This document shows positions 7,250-15,548 of a DNA stretch of 64,000 nt, one piece after another; within the stretch, counting starts at the first letter, position 1; each line of letters starts with the position of its first letter. The notes under the pieces are model-generated. The model saw only the letters and a list, made by a program, of their open reading frames with translations. It was not told the DNA's origin and searched no databases. This DNA comes from Hymenobacter glacialis. Its GTDB lineage: Bacteria > Bacteroidota > Bacteroidia > Cytophagales > Hymenobacteraceae. The stretch lies in contig NZ_MDZC01000133.1 in the NCBI RefSeq assembly GCF_001816165.1, positions 62,001 to 126,000 on the forward strand, read 5' to 3'. The position numbers and the translations under genes were made by a program.

Positions 7250-7633
7250 ATGAACGAAGACAACATTCGCTATTCCCGGGAAGACCTGAGCGAGTTCGAC
7301 CAGATTATTCAAGATAAACTGACGGCGGCCCGCAAGGAGTTGGCGTTCATCAAGGAGACCCTGACCCGCAGCAACGATTCCGGTACCGACACCACTGCAT
7401 CTTCGGCCAAAGTGCTGGAGGACGGCGCCGATACCGCCGAGAAGGAAAGCATGAACCAGTTGGCCTCGCGCCAGATGAAGTTCATTCAGCAGCTCGAAAA
7501 CGCCCAGGTTCGCATCAAAAACGGCACCTATGGCGTGTGCATTGGCACGGGCAAGCTCATTCCGAAGGAGCGCCTGCGCGCTGTGCCCCACACCCAGCAC
7601 TCCATCGAAGCCAAAATGGCGCGTCGCGACTAG
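7250..7633 (+). CDS. TraR/DksA-family regulator lacking most zinc ligands
   Basis: DksA proteins bind the RNA polymerase secondary channel and act with ppGpp. This 127-residue protein has the long coiled coil (residues 15-90) and the C-terminal signature GTYGVCIGTGKLIPKERLRAVPHTQHSIEAK. Only the first of the four zinc cysteines is present (Cys97); the others are Thr100 or missing, which is a common Bacteroidota variant. The coiled-coil tip reads NDSGTDTTASS, without the classical DxxDxA pair. It probably still regulates transcription, but ppGpp co-dependence cannot be judged. A long leader precedes it and a strong terminator follows at 7652. Confidence 0.85.
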   Translation: MNEDNIRYSREDLSEFDQIIQDKLTAARKELAFIKETLTRSNDSGTDTTASSAKVLEDGADTAEKESMNQLASRQMKFIQQLENAQVRIKNGTYGVCIGTGKLIPKERLRAVPHTQHSIEAKMARRD

Positions 7634-7651
7634 TCTTCGCGAAGGCCCGAG

Positions 7652-7708
7652 GCCCGAATCTGTGGGCCGGCGCTGCGGCGGCCGGCTGGCAGGTTCGGGC
7701 TTTTGCTT
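7652..7708 (+). terminator. Terminator after the DksA-like gene
   Basis: GCCCGAA (7653-7659) pairs with TTCGGGC (7694-7700) around a very GC-rich interior, and is followed by TTTTGCTTTT. Confidence 0.6.
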
Positions 7709-7828
7709 TTATCTTAAGTGAATCATTTCCGCTACTACGGGCTTTATCCGGTCAGTAGACGAGAACACAACTCTGACAACCACGTTTTTCATCATACCGT
7801 AGCGATACGGCAAGCAATTCTTCAAGCC

Positions 7829-9832
7829 ATGGGCAAGAAACATTTTTCAGACGATAAGTCGGACCGTCGCGGCGGCCGCAATGCAGGTGGCCCCGGAGGC
7901 TTCAGCAATAAAAACGAGCGTTCGGGCCCCGGCGGACCAGCTGGTCGCGGCGGCGACCGCGAGCGTGGCGGCGAGCGTGGCGGCTACTCCGCAGCCCGTC
8001 CCGGCAACGGCCGTCCGGCTACCAATGGCGCCTTTGGTCGCCCCGCTAACGGTGCCTTCGGTGGCGGCCGCAGCAACTCCGGCGACGGCGAGAAGCGCCC
8101 CTACGGCAGCAGCTATGGCGATAGCAACCGCGAAGGCGGCAGCGGCTTTGGCGGCAACAAAAGCTTTGGCAGTAAGAGCTTCGGCGGCAACAAAGAATAT
8201 GGCCAGCGCGAGTCCGGCGGTTTCCGCCCCGGCGGCGACCGCCCCGAGCGCCCGCGCCTGGGCAAGGAGCAGCGCACCGGTACCAGCTACGGCCGTACCG
8301 CCGAACGCCCCGAGCGCGGCAACGACCGCGGCGAGCGTGGCAGCTACGGCAACGACCGTGGTGAGCAGCGCGGCCCGGCTGCGCCAGACGCCCGCCCCAT
8401 CCGTCCGTATCAGGCCAAAGAAAACTGGAACGGCCAGCCCTACCGCCGCGAAGGCGAGAAGGCCGTGCCCCGGGGCATGCCCGGCGAGCGCAACCGCAAG
8501 TTTGAGAAGCAAAACCCCAACGAGCAGGCCGAAACCAGCGCCCCCCGCAACAGCGGCAGCTTTGGCCGAAGCACGCCCCGCGAGCCGGAAGATTTCCAGC
8601 GCAGCGAGGAGCGCGGCCCGAACCGGCCCATCCGGTCGGCTCGTCCGTTTCAGGCCGACCCGCCGCAGCCCCGCGAGGAGCGTGGCCCACGCGGCGATTT
8701 TGCCGGTGGCAGCGATGCTGACCGCCGCGGCGACGAAGCCGCGTTTGGCCGGAAGTTTACGCCCGGCGCTTTTGGCAAGCGTGAGAACACCACCTTCGGC
8801 GCCAGCCGCAGCACCAGCGAACGCCCCGGCACCTACGAGAAGCGCAGCACCGAGAAATGGACGCCCGCGCCTGGCAGCTTTGCCGAGCGCCGCGAGGCCC
8901 TAAAGGCCCAGGAGCGCAGCGTGCGCCGCTCGGGTACCGGCTACGGCAGTACCCCAGACAAGCCCCGCGCCGCCCGCCCGGCCGTGCAGGAAAACCGCGC
9001 CGACAAGCCCCGCTTTGGCGAGCGCCCCGGCGAGGCACCCGACTACAAAAACCTGAAGCACTACGAAAACGACAAAACCCGCGGCAACAAGCGCCGCCGC
9101 GAGGAGGAAGAGGATTTTGGTACCGACGAGCTGCGCCTGAACCGCTACATCGCCAACGCCGGCATCTGCTCGCGCCGCGAAGCCGATACGCTGATTGCCG
9201 CCGGCGAAATCAAAGTAAACGGCGAAGTGGTGACGGAGATGGGCTACAAAGTGCAGCCCGAAGATACCGTGCAGTACGGCAAGACCAACCTCAACCGCGA
9301 GAAGTCGGTGTATGTGCTATTGAATAAGCCCAAGGACTTCATCACGACCACAGAGGACCCCGAAGGCCGCCGCACGGTAATGGAGCTGGTAGCCAGCGCT
9401 TCGAAAGAGCGGATTTTCCCCGTGGGCCGGCTCGACCGCAACACCACGGGCCTGCTGCTCTTCACCAACGACGGCGAAGTAGCCCAGAAGCTCTCGCACC
9501 CTTCGCACAAAAACAAGAAAATCTACCAGGTTGAATTGAGCCAGCCCCTGGCCGAAGAGGACCTGCGCCAGATTGCTCAAGGCATCGAGCTGGAAGACGG
9601 CAAAGCCGTGGTAGACGATGTAGCCGTAGTGGCTGGCAACCCGCACTTTGTGGGCATCGAAATCCACATTGGCCGCAACCGCATTGTGCGCCGCATTTTT
9701 GAGCACCTCGGCTACGAAGTGGTGGCCTTGGACCGCGTGCAATACGCTGGCCTCACCAAAAAGGACCTGCCCCGCGGCAAGTGGCGCTTCCTGAGTGAGC
9801 AAGAGGTTATTCGGATGAAGTACTTCCTGTAA
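7829..9832 (+). CDS. Pseudouridine synthase (RsuA/RluB family) with long RG-rich N-terminal region
   Basis: Isomerises a uridine in rRNA to pseudouridine. Residues 435-480 are an S4 RNA-binding domain (LRLNRYIANAGICSRREA), and about 490-650 is the catalytic domain with the invariant Asp near residue 536 in GRLDRNTTGLLLFTNDG. Ahead of these lie some 430 residues of low-complexity sequence rich in Gly, Arg, Ser, Pro and Glu (RGGRNAGGPGGF, GGNKSFGSKSFGG, RPERGNDRGERGSYG) that should be disordered and bind RNA. A GTG at 7718 would extend the frame by 37 residues; the ATG at 7829 gives a sensible MGKKHFSDDKSDRRGG start. The exact rRNA site modified cannot be deduced. Confidence 0.9.
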   Translation: MGKKHFSDDKSDRRGGRNAGGPGGFSNKNERSGPGGPAGRGGDRERGGERGGYSAARPGNGRPATNGAFGRPANGAFGGGRSNSGDGEKRPYGSSYGDSNREGGSGFGGNKSFGSKSFGGNKEYGQRESGGFRPGGDRPERPRLGKEQRTGTSYGRTAERPERGNDRGERGSYGNDRGEQRGPAAPDARPIRPYQAKENWNGQPYRREGEKAVPRGMPGERNRKFEKQNPNEQAETSAPRNSGSFGRSTPREPEDFQRSEERGPNRPIRSARPFQADPPQPREERGPRGDFAGGSDADRRGDEAAFGRKFTPGAFGKRENTTFGASRSTSERPGTYEKRSTEKWTPAPGSFAERREALKAQERSVRRSGTGYGSTPDKPRAARPAVQENRADKPRFGERPGEAPDYKNLKHYENDKTRGNKRRREEEEDFGTDELRLNRYIANAGICSRREADTLIAAGEIKVNGEVVTEMGYKVQPEDTVQYGKTNLNREKSVYVLLNKPKDFITTTEDPEGRRTVMELVASASKERIFPVGRLDRNTTGLLLFTNDGEVAQKLSHPSHKNKKIYQVELSQPLAEEDLRQIAQGIELEDGKAVVDDVAVVAGNPHFVGIEIHIGRNRIVRRIFEHLGYEVVALDRVQYAGLTKKDLPRGKWRFLSEQEVIRMKYFL

Positions 9833-9863
9833 TCAGCATATAACGAGTTTGGAAGAACTCAAA

Positions 9864-9973
9864 AAGAACGTCATGCTGAGCGCAGTCGAAGCATCTCTAC
9901 CGCAATAGTAATTCCAGTCATTAGGATTACTTACCAGGTAAAGATGCTTGACTGCGCTCAGCATGACGTTCTT
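9864..9973. repeat. REP-like inverted repeat, family A copy 2
   Basis: Arms at 9864-9896 and 9942-9973 are inverted copies apart from one indel; the core ends are GTCATGCTGAGC and GCTCAGCATGAC. It fills the space between the pseudouridine synthase gene and coaX and ends 25 bases before the coaX start codon. Confidence 0.85.
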
Positions 9974-9998
9974 CTTTTGTTTCATTTTCGTAAAAAAA

Positions 9999-10739
9999 AT
10001 GCGTACCCTCGCTCTCGACATCGGTAACACTGCCGTGAAAGCCGGCTGTTTCGAAGGCCTGCTGCTTCGCGATATGCAGGCGGGCCTCCCGGCCGCCGAG
10101 GTGCTGGCGCTCGTACGGCGGTGGCAACCAACTCACGTCATCGTGGCCTCGGTAGCCGAGGATGCGGCCTTGCGGGCAGACGAGTTGCGGGCGCTGGTGC
10201 CGGGCGAAATCCTGACGTTTTCGCCGGCCACTACGGCTGTACCGCTGCGCAACGCCTACGCCACGCCCCACACCCTGGGCGCCGACCGGCTGGCGGCGGC
10301 AGTAGGAGCGGCCGGGCTGCGGCCGGGCCGGCCCACGCTCATCATCGACGCGGGCACGGCCCTGAAGTTTGACGTAGTGACGGCCGATGAAACCTACCGC
10401 GGTGGCAGCATTGCGCCGGGCCTGAGCATGCGCTTTCGGGCCTTGCACACGTTTACGGGGCGGCTGCCGTTGCTGGAGCGGCCCGCCGCCGATGCAACGA
10501 TTCCGCTCGTGGGCGACTCCACTACCAGTAGCCTGCTGAGCGGCGTGGTAAACGGCATGGTAGCCGAAATCGTGGACTTTATTGCTCAGTATCAGCGACT
10601 CTATCCCGGCATTGGGGTGTTGCTCACGGGCGGCGATGCTGCTTTTCTAGCGGCCCGGCTCCCGGCTCGTATCTTTGTGGTGCCTGAGCTGGTGCTGCTC
10701 GGCCTTAATCGGATTTTAGCTTATCATGTTGTCAAATAA
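9999..10739 (+). CDS. coaX: Type III pantothenate kinase
   Basis: Phosphorylates pantothenate, the first step of coenzyme A synthesis. 246 residues with the ASKHA-fold motifs: DIGNTAVKAG near the N-terminus (phosphate 1), GADRLAAAVGAAG in the middle, DAGTALKFDVV (phosphate 2) and GGSIAPGLSMRFRALHTFTGRLP (pantothenate site). An in-frame ATG at 9948 lies inside the REP-like repeat and adds an unrelated hydrophobic tail, so ATG 9999 is used. The gene overlaps the next one by 14 bases, which suggests translational coupling. panC is also in the window, far away at 60480. Confidence 0.95.
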   Translation: MRTLALDIGNTAVKAGCFEGLLLRDMQAGLPAAEVLALVRRWQPTHVIVASVAEDAALRADELRALVPGEILTFSPATTAVPLRNAYATPHTLGADRLAAAVGAAGLRPGRPTLIIDAGTALKFDVVTADETYRGGSIAPGLSMRFRALHTFTGRLPLLERPAADATIPLVGDSTTSSLLSGVVNGMVAEIVDFIAQYQRLYPGIGVLLTGGDAAFLAARLPARIFVVPELVLLGLNRILAYHVVK

Positions 10740-12054
10740 AGAGATGGGTTGCCTGCGTTTGGGCTTGGTGGTGGCGGGTATAGCAGTTGCAATGGGGGGC
10801 GCGCAGGCGCAGGGCTTGGGCAATTCGCCCTACTCGCGCATCGCCTTGGGCGAATTCAAACCCAATACCGGCGGCGTGCGCCAGATGGGCATGGGCGGTG
10901 TGGGCCTGGCGGCGCCTAACGCCACGAACGTGAACGAGTTGAACCCGGCACTGTTGTACTATACCGGCCGCACCACGTTTGAAGCCGGCTTCAACGGGCA
11001 GTACAAAACCGTGAAGAATGCCACTTCCTCTAACCAGAGCGGTAGCGGCAACCTGGGATACCTCGCGCTGTCGGTGCCGCTGAGCACCCGCTGGGGTGCT
11101 GCTGTGGGTCTGAAATCCCTGACCGCTGTAGATTATGAAACCAACGCCATCCAGGACGTGGCCGGTACGCCGGTGCCCACCCGGGTGTTCACCCAGGCTA
11201 AGGGCGAAGGCGGTATTTCGGAGGCGTACCTGGGGCAGGGCATTCGCTTGGCCAAGGGCCTGACCGCGGGCTTTACCGCCTCCTACGTGTTCGGCGTTAT
11301 CGACGAGACCAGCGGTTCCACTGTGCAGATTGACAACCGCTCCGACTCGCTGGTGAACGCCGTGAACCGGACGCATACGCGCTACTCGGACTTTGCTTTC
11401 CGTACCGGCGTGCACTACCGCTACAAAGTAGGCAAAACGCTCAACCTGAACGTGGCCGGCGTGTACGGCTTTGGCCACAACCTCAACGGGCAGAAAACCG
11501 TCACCCAGGAGCAGGAAAACAGGTCAGGCGGACTGATTAGCACGCCCAACACGGTGAGCGACGAACGCGGCAGCACTTATGTGCCCGCGTTGGCCCAGGT
11601 CGGCGTCAGCTTCGACAACGACAAGAACTGGAGCCTCAACCTCGATGCTTCGCAGCAGCAGTGGTCGAAATTTAATTCCTTCGGCTCGGCAGGCACGCCG
11701 CTAAACAACACCATGCGCGTGGGCCTGGGCGGCGAAATCACGCCCGACCCGGGCTCGGTAGACCATTACTTCCAGCGCGTGACGTACCGGGCCGGCCTGA
11801 ATGTGGCCCAACTGCCTTACCAGCCCGGTGGCAAAATGCTGTATGACCGGGCCGTGAGCTGGGGCTTTGCGTTCCCGTTGCCCACGGCCACGCCGCTGGA
11901 AGCTACCACTTTCAGCCTGGGCTTCACCTACGGCGTGCGCGGCAACACTGACCTGCTGAACGCGGGCAGCAGCAACGTGCAGGAAACCTACATCCGCGGG
12001 CAGCTGGGCGTCACGCTCAACAACCGCTGGTTCATCAAGCGGCGCTTGCAGTAA
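10726..12054 (+). CDS. Outer-membrane beta-barrel protein (FadL-like fold), conserved hypothetical
   Basis: 442 residues with a Sec signal peptide (hydrophobic 9-23, cleavage near GGAQAQG). The mature start, GNSPYSRIALGEFKPNTGGVRQMGMGGVGLAAPNATNVNELNPALLYY, is typical of Bacteroidota outer-membrane proteins related to PorV/FadL: a small Gly-rich plug followed by NPA. Alternating beta strands with aromatic girdles fill the rest, and the last residues (LGVTLNNRWFIKRRLQ) look like a closing strand. It overlaps coaX by 14 bases and precedes lptC, so it may be part of an envelope-biogenesis operon. The second ATG at 10744 is an alternative start. Substrate unknown. Confidence 0.7.
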   Translation: MLSNKEMGCLRLGLVVAGIAVAMGGAQAQGLGNSPYSRIALGEFKPNTGGVRQMGMGGVGLAAPNATNVNELNPALLYYTGRTTFEAGFNGQYKTVKNATSSNQSGSGNLGYLALSVPLSTRWGAAVGLKSLTAVDYETNAIQDVAGTPVPTRVFTQAKGEGGISEAYLGQGIRLAKGLTAGFTASYVFGVIDETSGSTVQIDNRSDSLVNAVNRTHTRYSDFAFRTGVHYRYKVGKTLNLNVAGVYGFGHNLNGQKTVTQEQENRSGGLISTPNTVSDERGSTYVPALAQVGVSFDNDKNWSLNLDASQQQWSKFNSFGSAGTPLNNTMRVGLGGEITPDPGSVDHYFQRVTYRAGLNVAQLPYQPGGKMLYDRAVSWGFAFPLPTATPLEATTFSLGFTYGVRGNTDLLNAGSSNVQETYIRGQLGVTLNNRWFIKRRLQ

Positions 12055-12082
12055 TCCACCGGGTTTAACCAGCTTCAGCACC

Positions 12083-12667
12083 TTGCACGATTTCAGACAA
12101 CTGGCCGGAGGCGCACTGGTGGTGGCAGTGCTGGCCCTGGCCGGCTGCGATAAAAAAACCGCGACCGGCCCCAAGCTGGTCTACACCGGCCCGCTCACGG
12201 AAACCACCAACGTGAAGACGCTCTTCAGCGACTCGGCGAAGCTGAAATTCCAGCTCACTGCGCCGCTGCAGCAGCAGTTTGAGAACGGGGACGTGGTTTA
12301 CCCCAAGGGCGTGAAGGTGATATTCTATTCGTCGGATGGCAGGCGGAACGTGGTGAACACCCTCACGGCGAAATACGGTAAGTCGGACAAGGCCACCAAC
12401 ATTTACACCATGCGCGGCAAAGTGGAGGTAGTGAACGTGCCGCAGGCCCAGCGCCTGGACACCGAAGAGTTGTTCTTTGACCAGAACAAGCAGCTGATTT
12501 ACACCGACTCGGCCATGTTTGTGAAGGTCACCACGCCCACCGAGATGCTGACCGGTTATGGCCTCACGGCCAACCAGGACTTCTCCCGCTACGGCATCAT
12601 CGACCCCAAGGGCGTATTCGCAGCGCCGGCTACCCAGGCCGCGCCCGCGCCGCAGCCGGTGAGGTAG
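12083..12667 (+). CDS. lptC: LPS export periplasmic protein LptC
   Basis: Part of the Lpt bridge that moves lipopolysaccharide from inner to outer membrane. 194 residues; the N-terminus (hydrophobic, ending LALAGC) reads as a lipoprotein signal, so it is probably lipid-anchored rather than held by a TM helix as in Escherichia coli, a usual trait in Bacteroidota. The body has the OstA-like repeated strands: NVKTLFSDSAKLKFQLTAP, GVKVIFYSSDGRRNVVNTLTAKYG, IYTMRGKVEVVN and GYGLTANQDFSRY. The start is a TTG; no ATG is available nearby. lptB is encoded separately at 48591. Confidence 0.8.
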   Translation: MHDFRQLAGGALVVAVLALAGCDKKTATGPKLVYTGPLTETTNVKTLFSDSAKLKFQLTAPLQQQFENGDVVYPKGVKVIFYSSDGRRNVVNTLTAKYGKSDKATNIYTMRGKVEVVNVPQAQRLDTEELFFDQNKQLIYTDSAMFVKVTTPTEMLTGYGLTANQDFSRYGIIDPKGVFAAPATQAAPAPQPVR

Positions 12668-12728
12668 CACACCCAGGCCGGTACTTTCTTCGGCGATAAT
12701 CCGCTTATCGCCCCAACCCCTCAGCCCC

Positions 12729-12992
12729 ATGACTTTCGATAAATCCCTCCTGCGCACCGTGCTTTTCGCCCTGGGCGTGGTGTCGTTTGTAATCGGCGTG
12801 TACGAGACCATTCTCTACAACGACATAGCCCGTAACTACTGGATTTTTATGATTTCGATGTTCTGCTGGCTGCCGCTGCTGTACTGGCGGCAGCAGGAGC
12901 GGCTGGCCGCGAAAGTGGCCGAGGAAAAAGCAAAGCTGGCGAAGAAGGCCCAGGCCAGAACGCCGGCCAAATCAACCAAAAAACGCCGCTAA
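12729..12992 (+). CDS. Small two-helix membrane protein, hypothetical
   Basis: 87 residues: two predicted transmembrane helices (about 9-27 and 36-52) joined by a short loop containing YETILYNDIARNYW, then a strongly basic Ala/Lys tail (RQQERLAAKVAEEKAKLAKKAQ) that is probably cytoplasmic. It lies between lptC and the foldase gene. Family not recognised; position suggests an envelope role, which is only a guess. Confidence 0.65.
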   Translation: MTFDKSLLRTVLFALGVVSFVIGVYETILYNDIARNYWIFMISMFCWLPLLYWRQQERLAAKVAEEKAKLAKKAQARTPAKSTKKRR

Positions 12993-13236
12993 ACGCCGCT
13001 AAGCGCGGCCCCCGCCCCCAGCCCGTGGGCGCCACCAGGCAGACCCCAGCGGTTTTGCCAGCCGGCTTCGGTACTTAAAATCAGTTAAAACTTTGATTAC
13101 CGGTCAAATTCTGGTTATTTTGCGCCTCTTTTGACCACCTACAAGAAGTGTCAGTGGCCCGTTGTCAGGTTTTAGTTTGTACTGAACCACTGCCTCGGAA
13201 CTGACCCCCGACCATTAAATAACCGACAACTAGTAA

Positions 13237-15363
13237 ATGGCTTTAATTAACACGATTCGAGAAAAATCAGGGGTGGCAGTCGGCCTCGTGGCGGTAGGCA
13301 TGGTGCTCTTTATTGTGGGCGGCGACTTGGTGGGTGGCAACAGCCGCCTCTTCAACCGCGACCAAACCGTGGTGGGCGAAGTAGCCGGCCAGAAGGTGGA
13401 GCTCGAAGAATACAACAACTCGCTGGAGCAGGCCAAGCAGGCCTTCATCACGCAGCAGCAGCGCCAGCCCGACGACCAGGCCATGGGCTACCTCCGCGAC
13501 CAGGCCTGGAACCAGACCATCTACCGCCTGGCGTTTCAGCCGGAGTGGGAGAAGCTGGGCCTGACCGTGTCCGACGACGAGTTGGTGGACATGGTGCAGG
13601 GCGACAACATCAACCCCGGCATCAAGCAGGCTTTCACCGACCAGCAGACGGGCCAGTTCGACAAGGCGCGGCTGATTGAGTACCTGAAAAACCTCGACAA
13701 GCTGCCCCCCGAAAACCAGGCCGCCTGGCAGAACTTCGAAGCCAACCTGCCTGCCGAGCGCCTCGCCAACAAGTACAACGCCCTGCTGAAAAACTCGGTG
13801 TACGTGACCACGGCCGAAGCCAAGCGCTACAACACGCTGCAAAACACCAAGGCCACGGTGAAGTACCTGTTTGTGCCCTACGCCAGCATCTCCGACTCGG
13901 CCGTGAAAGTGACCGATGCGCAGCTGCAGGCCTACCTCGACAAAAACAAGAGCAAGTATAAAGTAGAAGACGGCCGCTCGGTGGAGTACGTAGCCATTCC
14001 GGTGCTGGCCTCGAAAGAAGACAGCACCAGCGTGAAAGCCACCATTGCCGAACTGGCCACCCAGTTTGCTTCGGCCCCGGTAGACTCGCTGTTTGTGTCG
14101 GCCAACTCGGAGCAGCCTTACAACAAGGCCCTCCGCAGCCCTGCCGACCTGCCCGAAGAGCTGCGCAAGCAGCTGCCCCTGACCCAGGGCCGCATCTACG
14201 GTCCATTTGCCGAGAACGGCACCTACTCGCTCTACAAAGTGAGCGCTGTGGGCACCGGCACGCAGTCGGCTGCTCGCGCCAGCCACATCCTCATCAAGGC
14301 CGATGGCGCCACGCCCGAAGCCAAAGCCGCCGCGAAAGCCAAGGCGCAGGACATCCTGAGCAAAATCAAAGCCGGGGCCGATTTCGGCGCCATGGCCCGC
14401 CAGTTCGGTACCGACGGCACCAAGGACCAGGGCGGCGACCTGGGCTGGTTCGGCCAGGGCCGCATGGTACCCGAGTTTGAGAAAGCCATTTTTGGTGCCG
14501 GTGCTACCGGCCTGCTCCCCAACGTAGTGGAAACTTCGTTTGGCTACCACGTTATCAAGGTAACGGCGGCGCCCACCAAGCAGACCTACCAGGTAGCCGA
14601 GGTGAAGAAAACCATTGTGCCCAGCGACGCTACCCGCGAGGTGGCTTACGCCAAAGCCCAGCAGCTGAAGGGCGAAGCCACCGACCTGGAAAGCTTCCGC
14701 GCCCTGTCGACCAAGGACAAAACCCTGGTGCGCCAGGAAGCCAAAAACCTGGACCGCGCCGCGCGCAGCGTCAACAACCTGCAGAACGCCCGCGAGCTGG
14801 TGCGTTGGGCCTTCGGCTTCAACCAGACCGGCAACGACACCAAGGTAGGCGACGTGTCGGAAGTATATGAGATGGGCGACCAGTACGTCATTGCTGCCCT
14901 CACGGACGAGCGCGCCAAAGGCACCGCCAGCATAGCCAACCTGAAGCCCGAGCTGTCAGCCATGGTGCGCAACGAAGAGAAGGCCAAGCAGATTATGGCC
15001 AAGCTGCCCAAAACCGGTACCCTGGAAGAAATGGCTGCCAAATACGGTTCTACCGCTCAGGTGGGCACTTCTACTGACATCGTCCTCGGTCAGGGCAACT
15101 TCCCCAACGTCGGCTTCGAGCCGGTGGCCGTGGGCAAAGCCTTTGGCTTGAAGCCCGGCCAGAAGTCGGCCGCTATCCAGGGCGAACAGGGCGTACTGAT
15201 AATCGAGCCAGTGAACGTGGCCGCGCCCCAGGCGCCCGCTGCCGACCTGAAAGCCCTGCAGACGCAGCTCGCCCAGCAGCGCTCCCAGCAGCAGGATGGC
15301 AAGGTGTACGAGGCCATCAAGGCCCAGGCCAACGTGAAAGACAACCGCACGAAGTTTTTCTAG
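13237..15363 (+). CDS. Membrane-anchored peptidyl-prolyl isomerase (PpiD/SurA type)
   Basis: 708 residues. Residues 12-31 (VAVGLVAVGMVLFIVGGDLV) form a single N-terminal membrane anchor as in PpiD, followed by a SurA_N-like chaperone region (about 40-240). A parvulin domain lies at about 345-445, with ASHILIKADG, FGAMARQFGTDGTKDQGGDLGWFGQGRMVPEFEKAIF and FGYHVIKV. The C-terminal part repeats helical chaperone-like sequence. It should help outer-membrane proteins fold after leaving the translocon. A near-consensus -7 box (TTATTTTG) lies near 13112. A terminator follows at 15384. Confidence 0.9.
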   Translation: MALINTIREKSGVAVGLVAVGMVLFIVGGDLVGGNSRLFNRDQTVVGEVAGQKVELEEYNNSLEQAKQAFITQQQRQPDDQAMGYLRDQAWNQTIYRLAFQPEWEKLGLTVSDDELVDMVQGDNINPGIKQAFTDQQTGQFDKARLIEYLKNLDKLPPENQAAWQNFEANLPAERLANKYNALLKNSVYVTTAEAKRYNTLQNTKATVKYLFVPYASISDSAVKVTDAQLQAYLDKNKSKYKVEDGRSVEYVAIPVLASKEDSTSVKATIAELATQFASAPVDSLFVSANSEQPYNKALRSPADLPEELRKQLPLTQGRIYGPFAENGTYSLYKVSAVGTGTQSAARASHILIKADGATPEAKAAAKAKAQDILSKIKAGADFGAMARQFGTDGTKDQGGDLGWFGQGRMVPEFEKAIFGAGATGLLPNVVETSFGYHVIKVTAAPTKQTYQVAEVKKTIVPSDATREVAYAKAQQLKGEATDLESFRALSTKDKTLVRQEAKNLDRAARSVNNLQNARELVRWAFGFNQTGNDTKVGDVSEVYEMGDQYVIAALTDERAKGTASIANLKPELSAMVRNEEKAKQIMAKLPKTGTLEEMAAKYGSTAQVGTSTDIVLGQGNFPNVGFEPVAVGKAFGLKPGQKSAAIQGEQGVLIIEPVNVAAPQAPAADLKALQTQLAQQRSQQQDGKVYEAIKAQANVKDNRTKFF

Positions 15364-15383
15364 GAAGCGAATCCCTCCGTTTG

Positions 15384-15418
15384 AAAAGGGCCGTACCTTC
15401 GGGGGCGGCCCTTTTTTG
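15384..15418 (+). terminator. Terminator after the foldase gene
   Basis: AAAAGGGCCG (15384-15393) pairs with CGGCCCTTTT, followed by a T run. Its position also argues against starting the next gene at 15381. Confidence 0.9.
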
Positions 15419-15548
15419 TTTTCAACAACTTTGCCATTGCCAAGCAAACAAGTGTACTGCGCTGGCTGGTTGTAGGTTGAACGAACGGCCGCAAGGAGCG
15501 TGTTTAGCTGGCACGCTGCCGGTGGGGGCAGTGCCCACTTCGCGTGAA

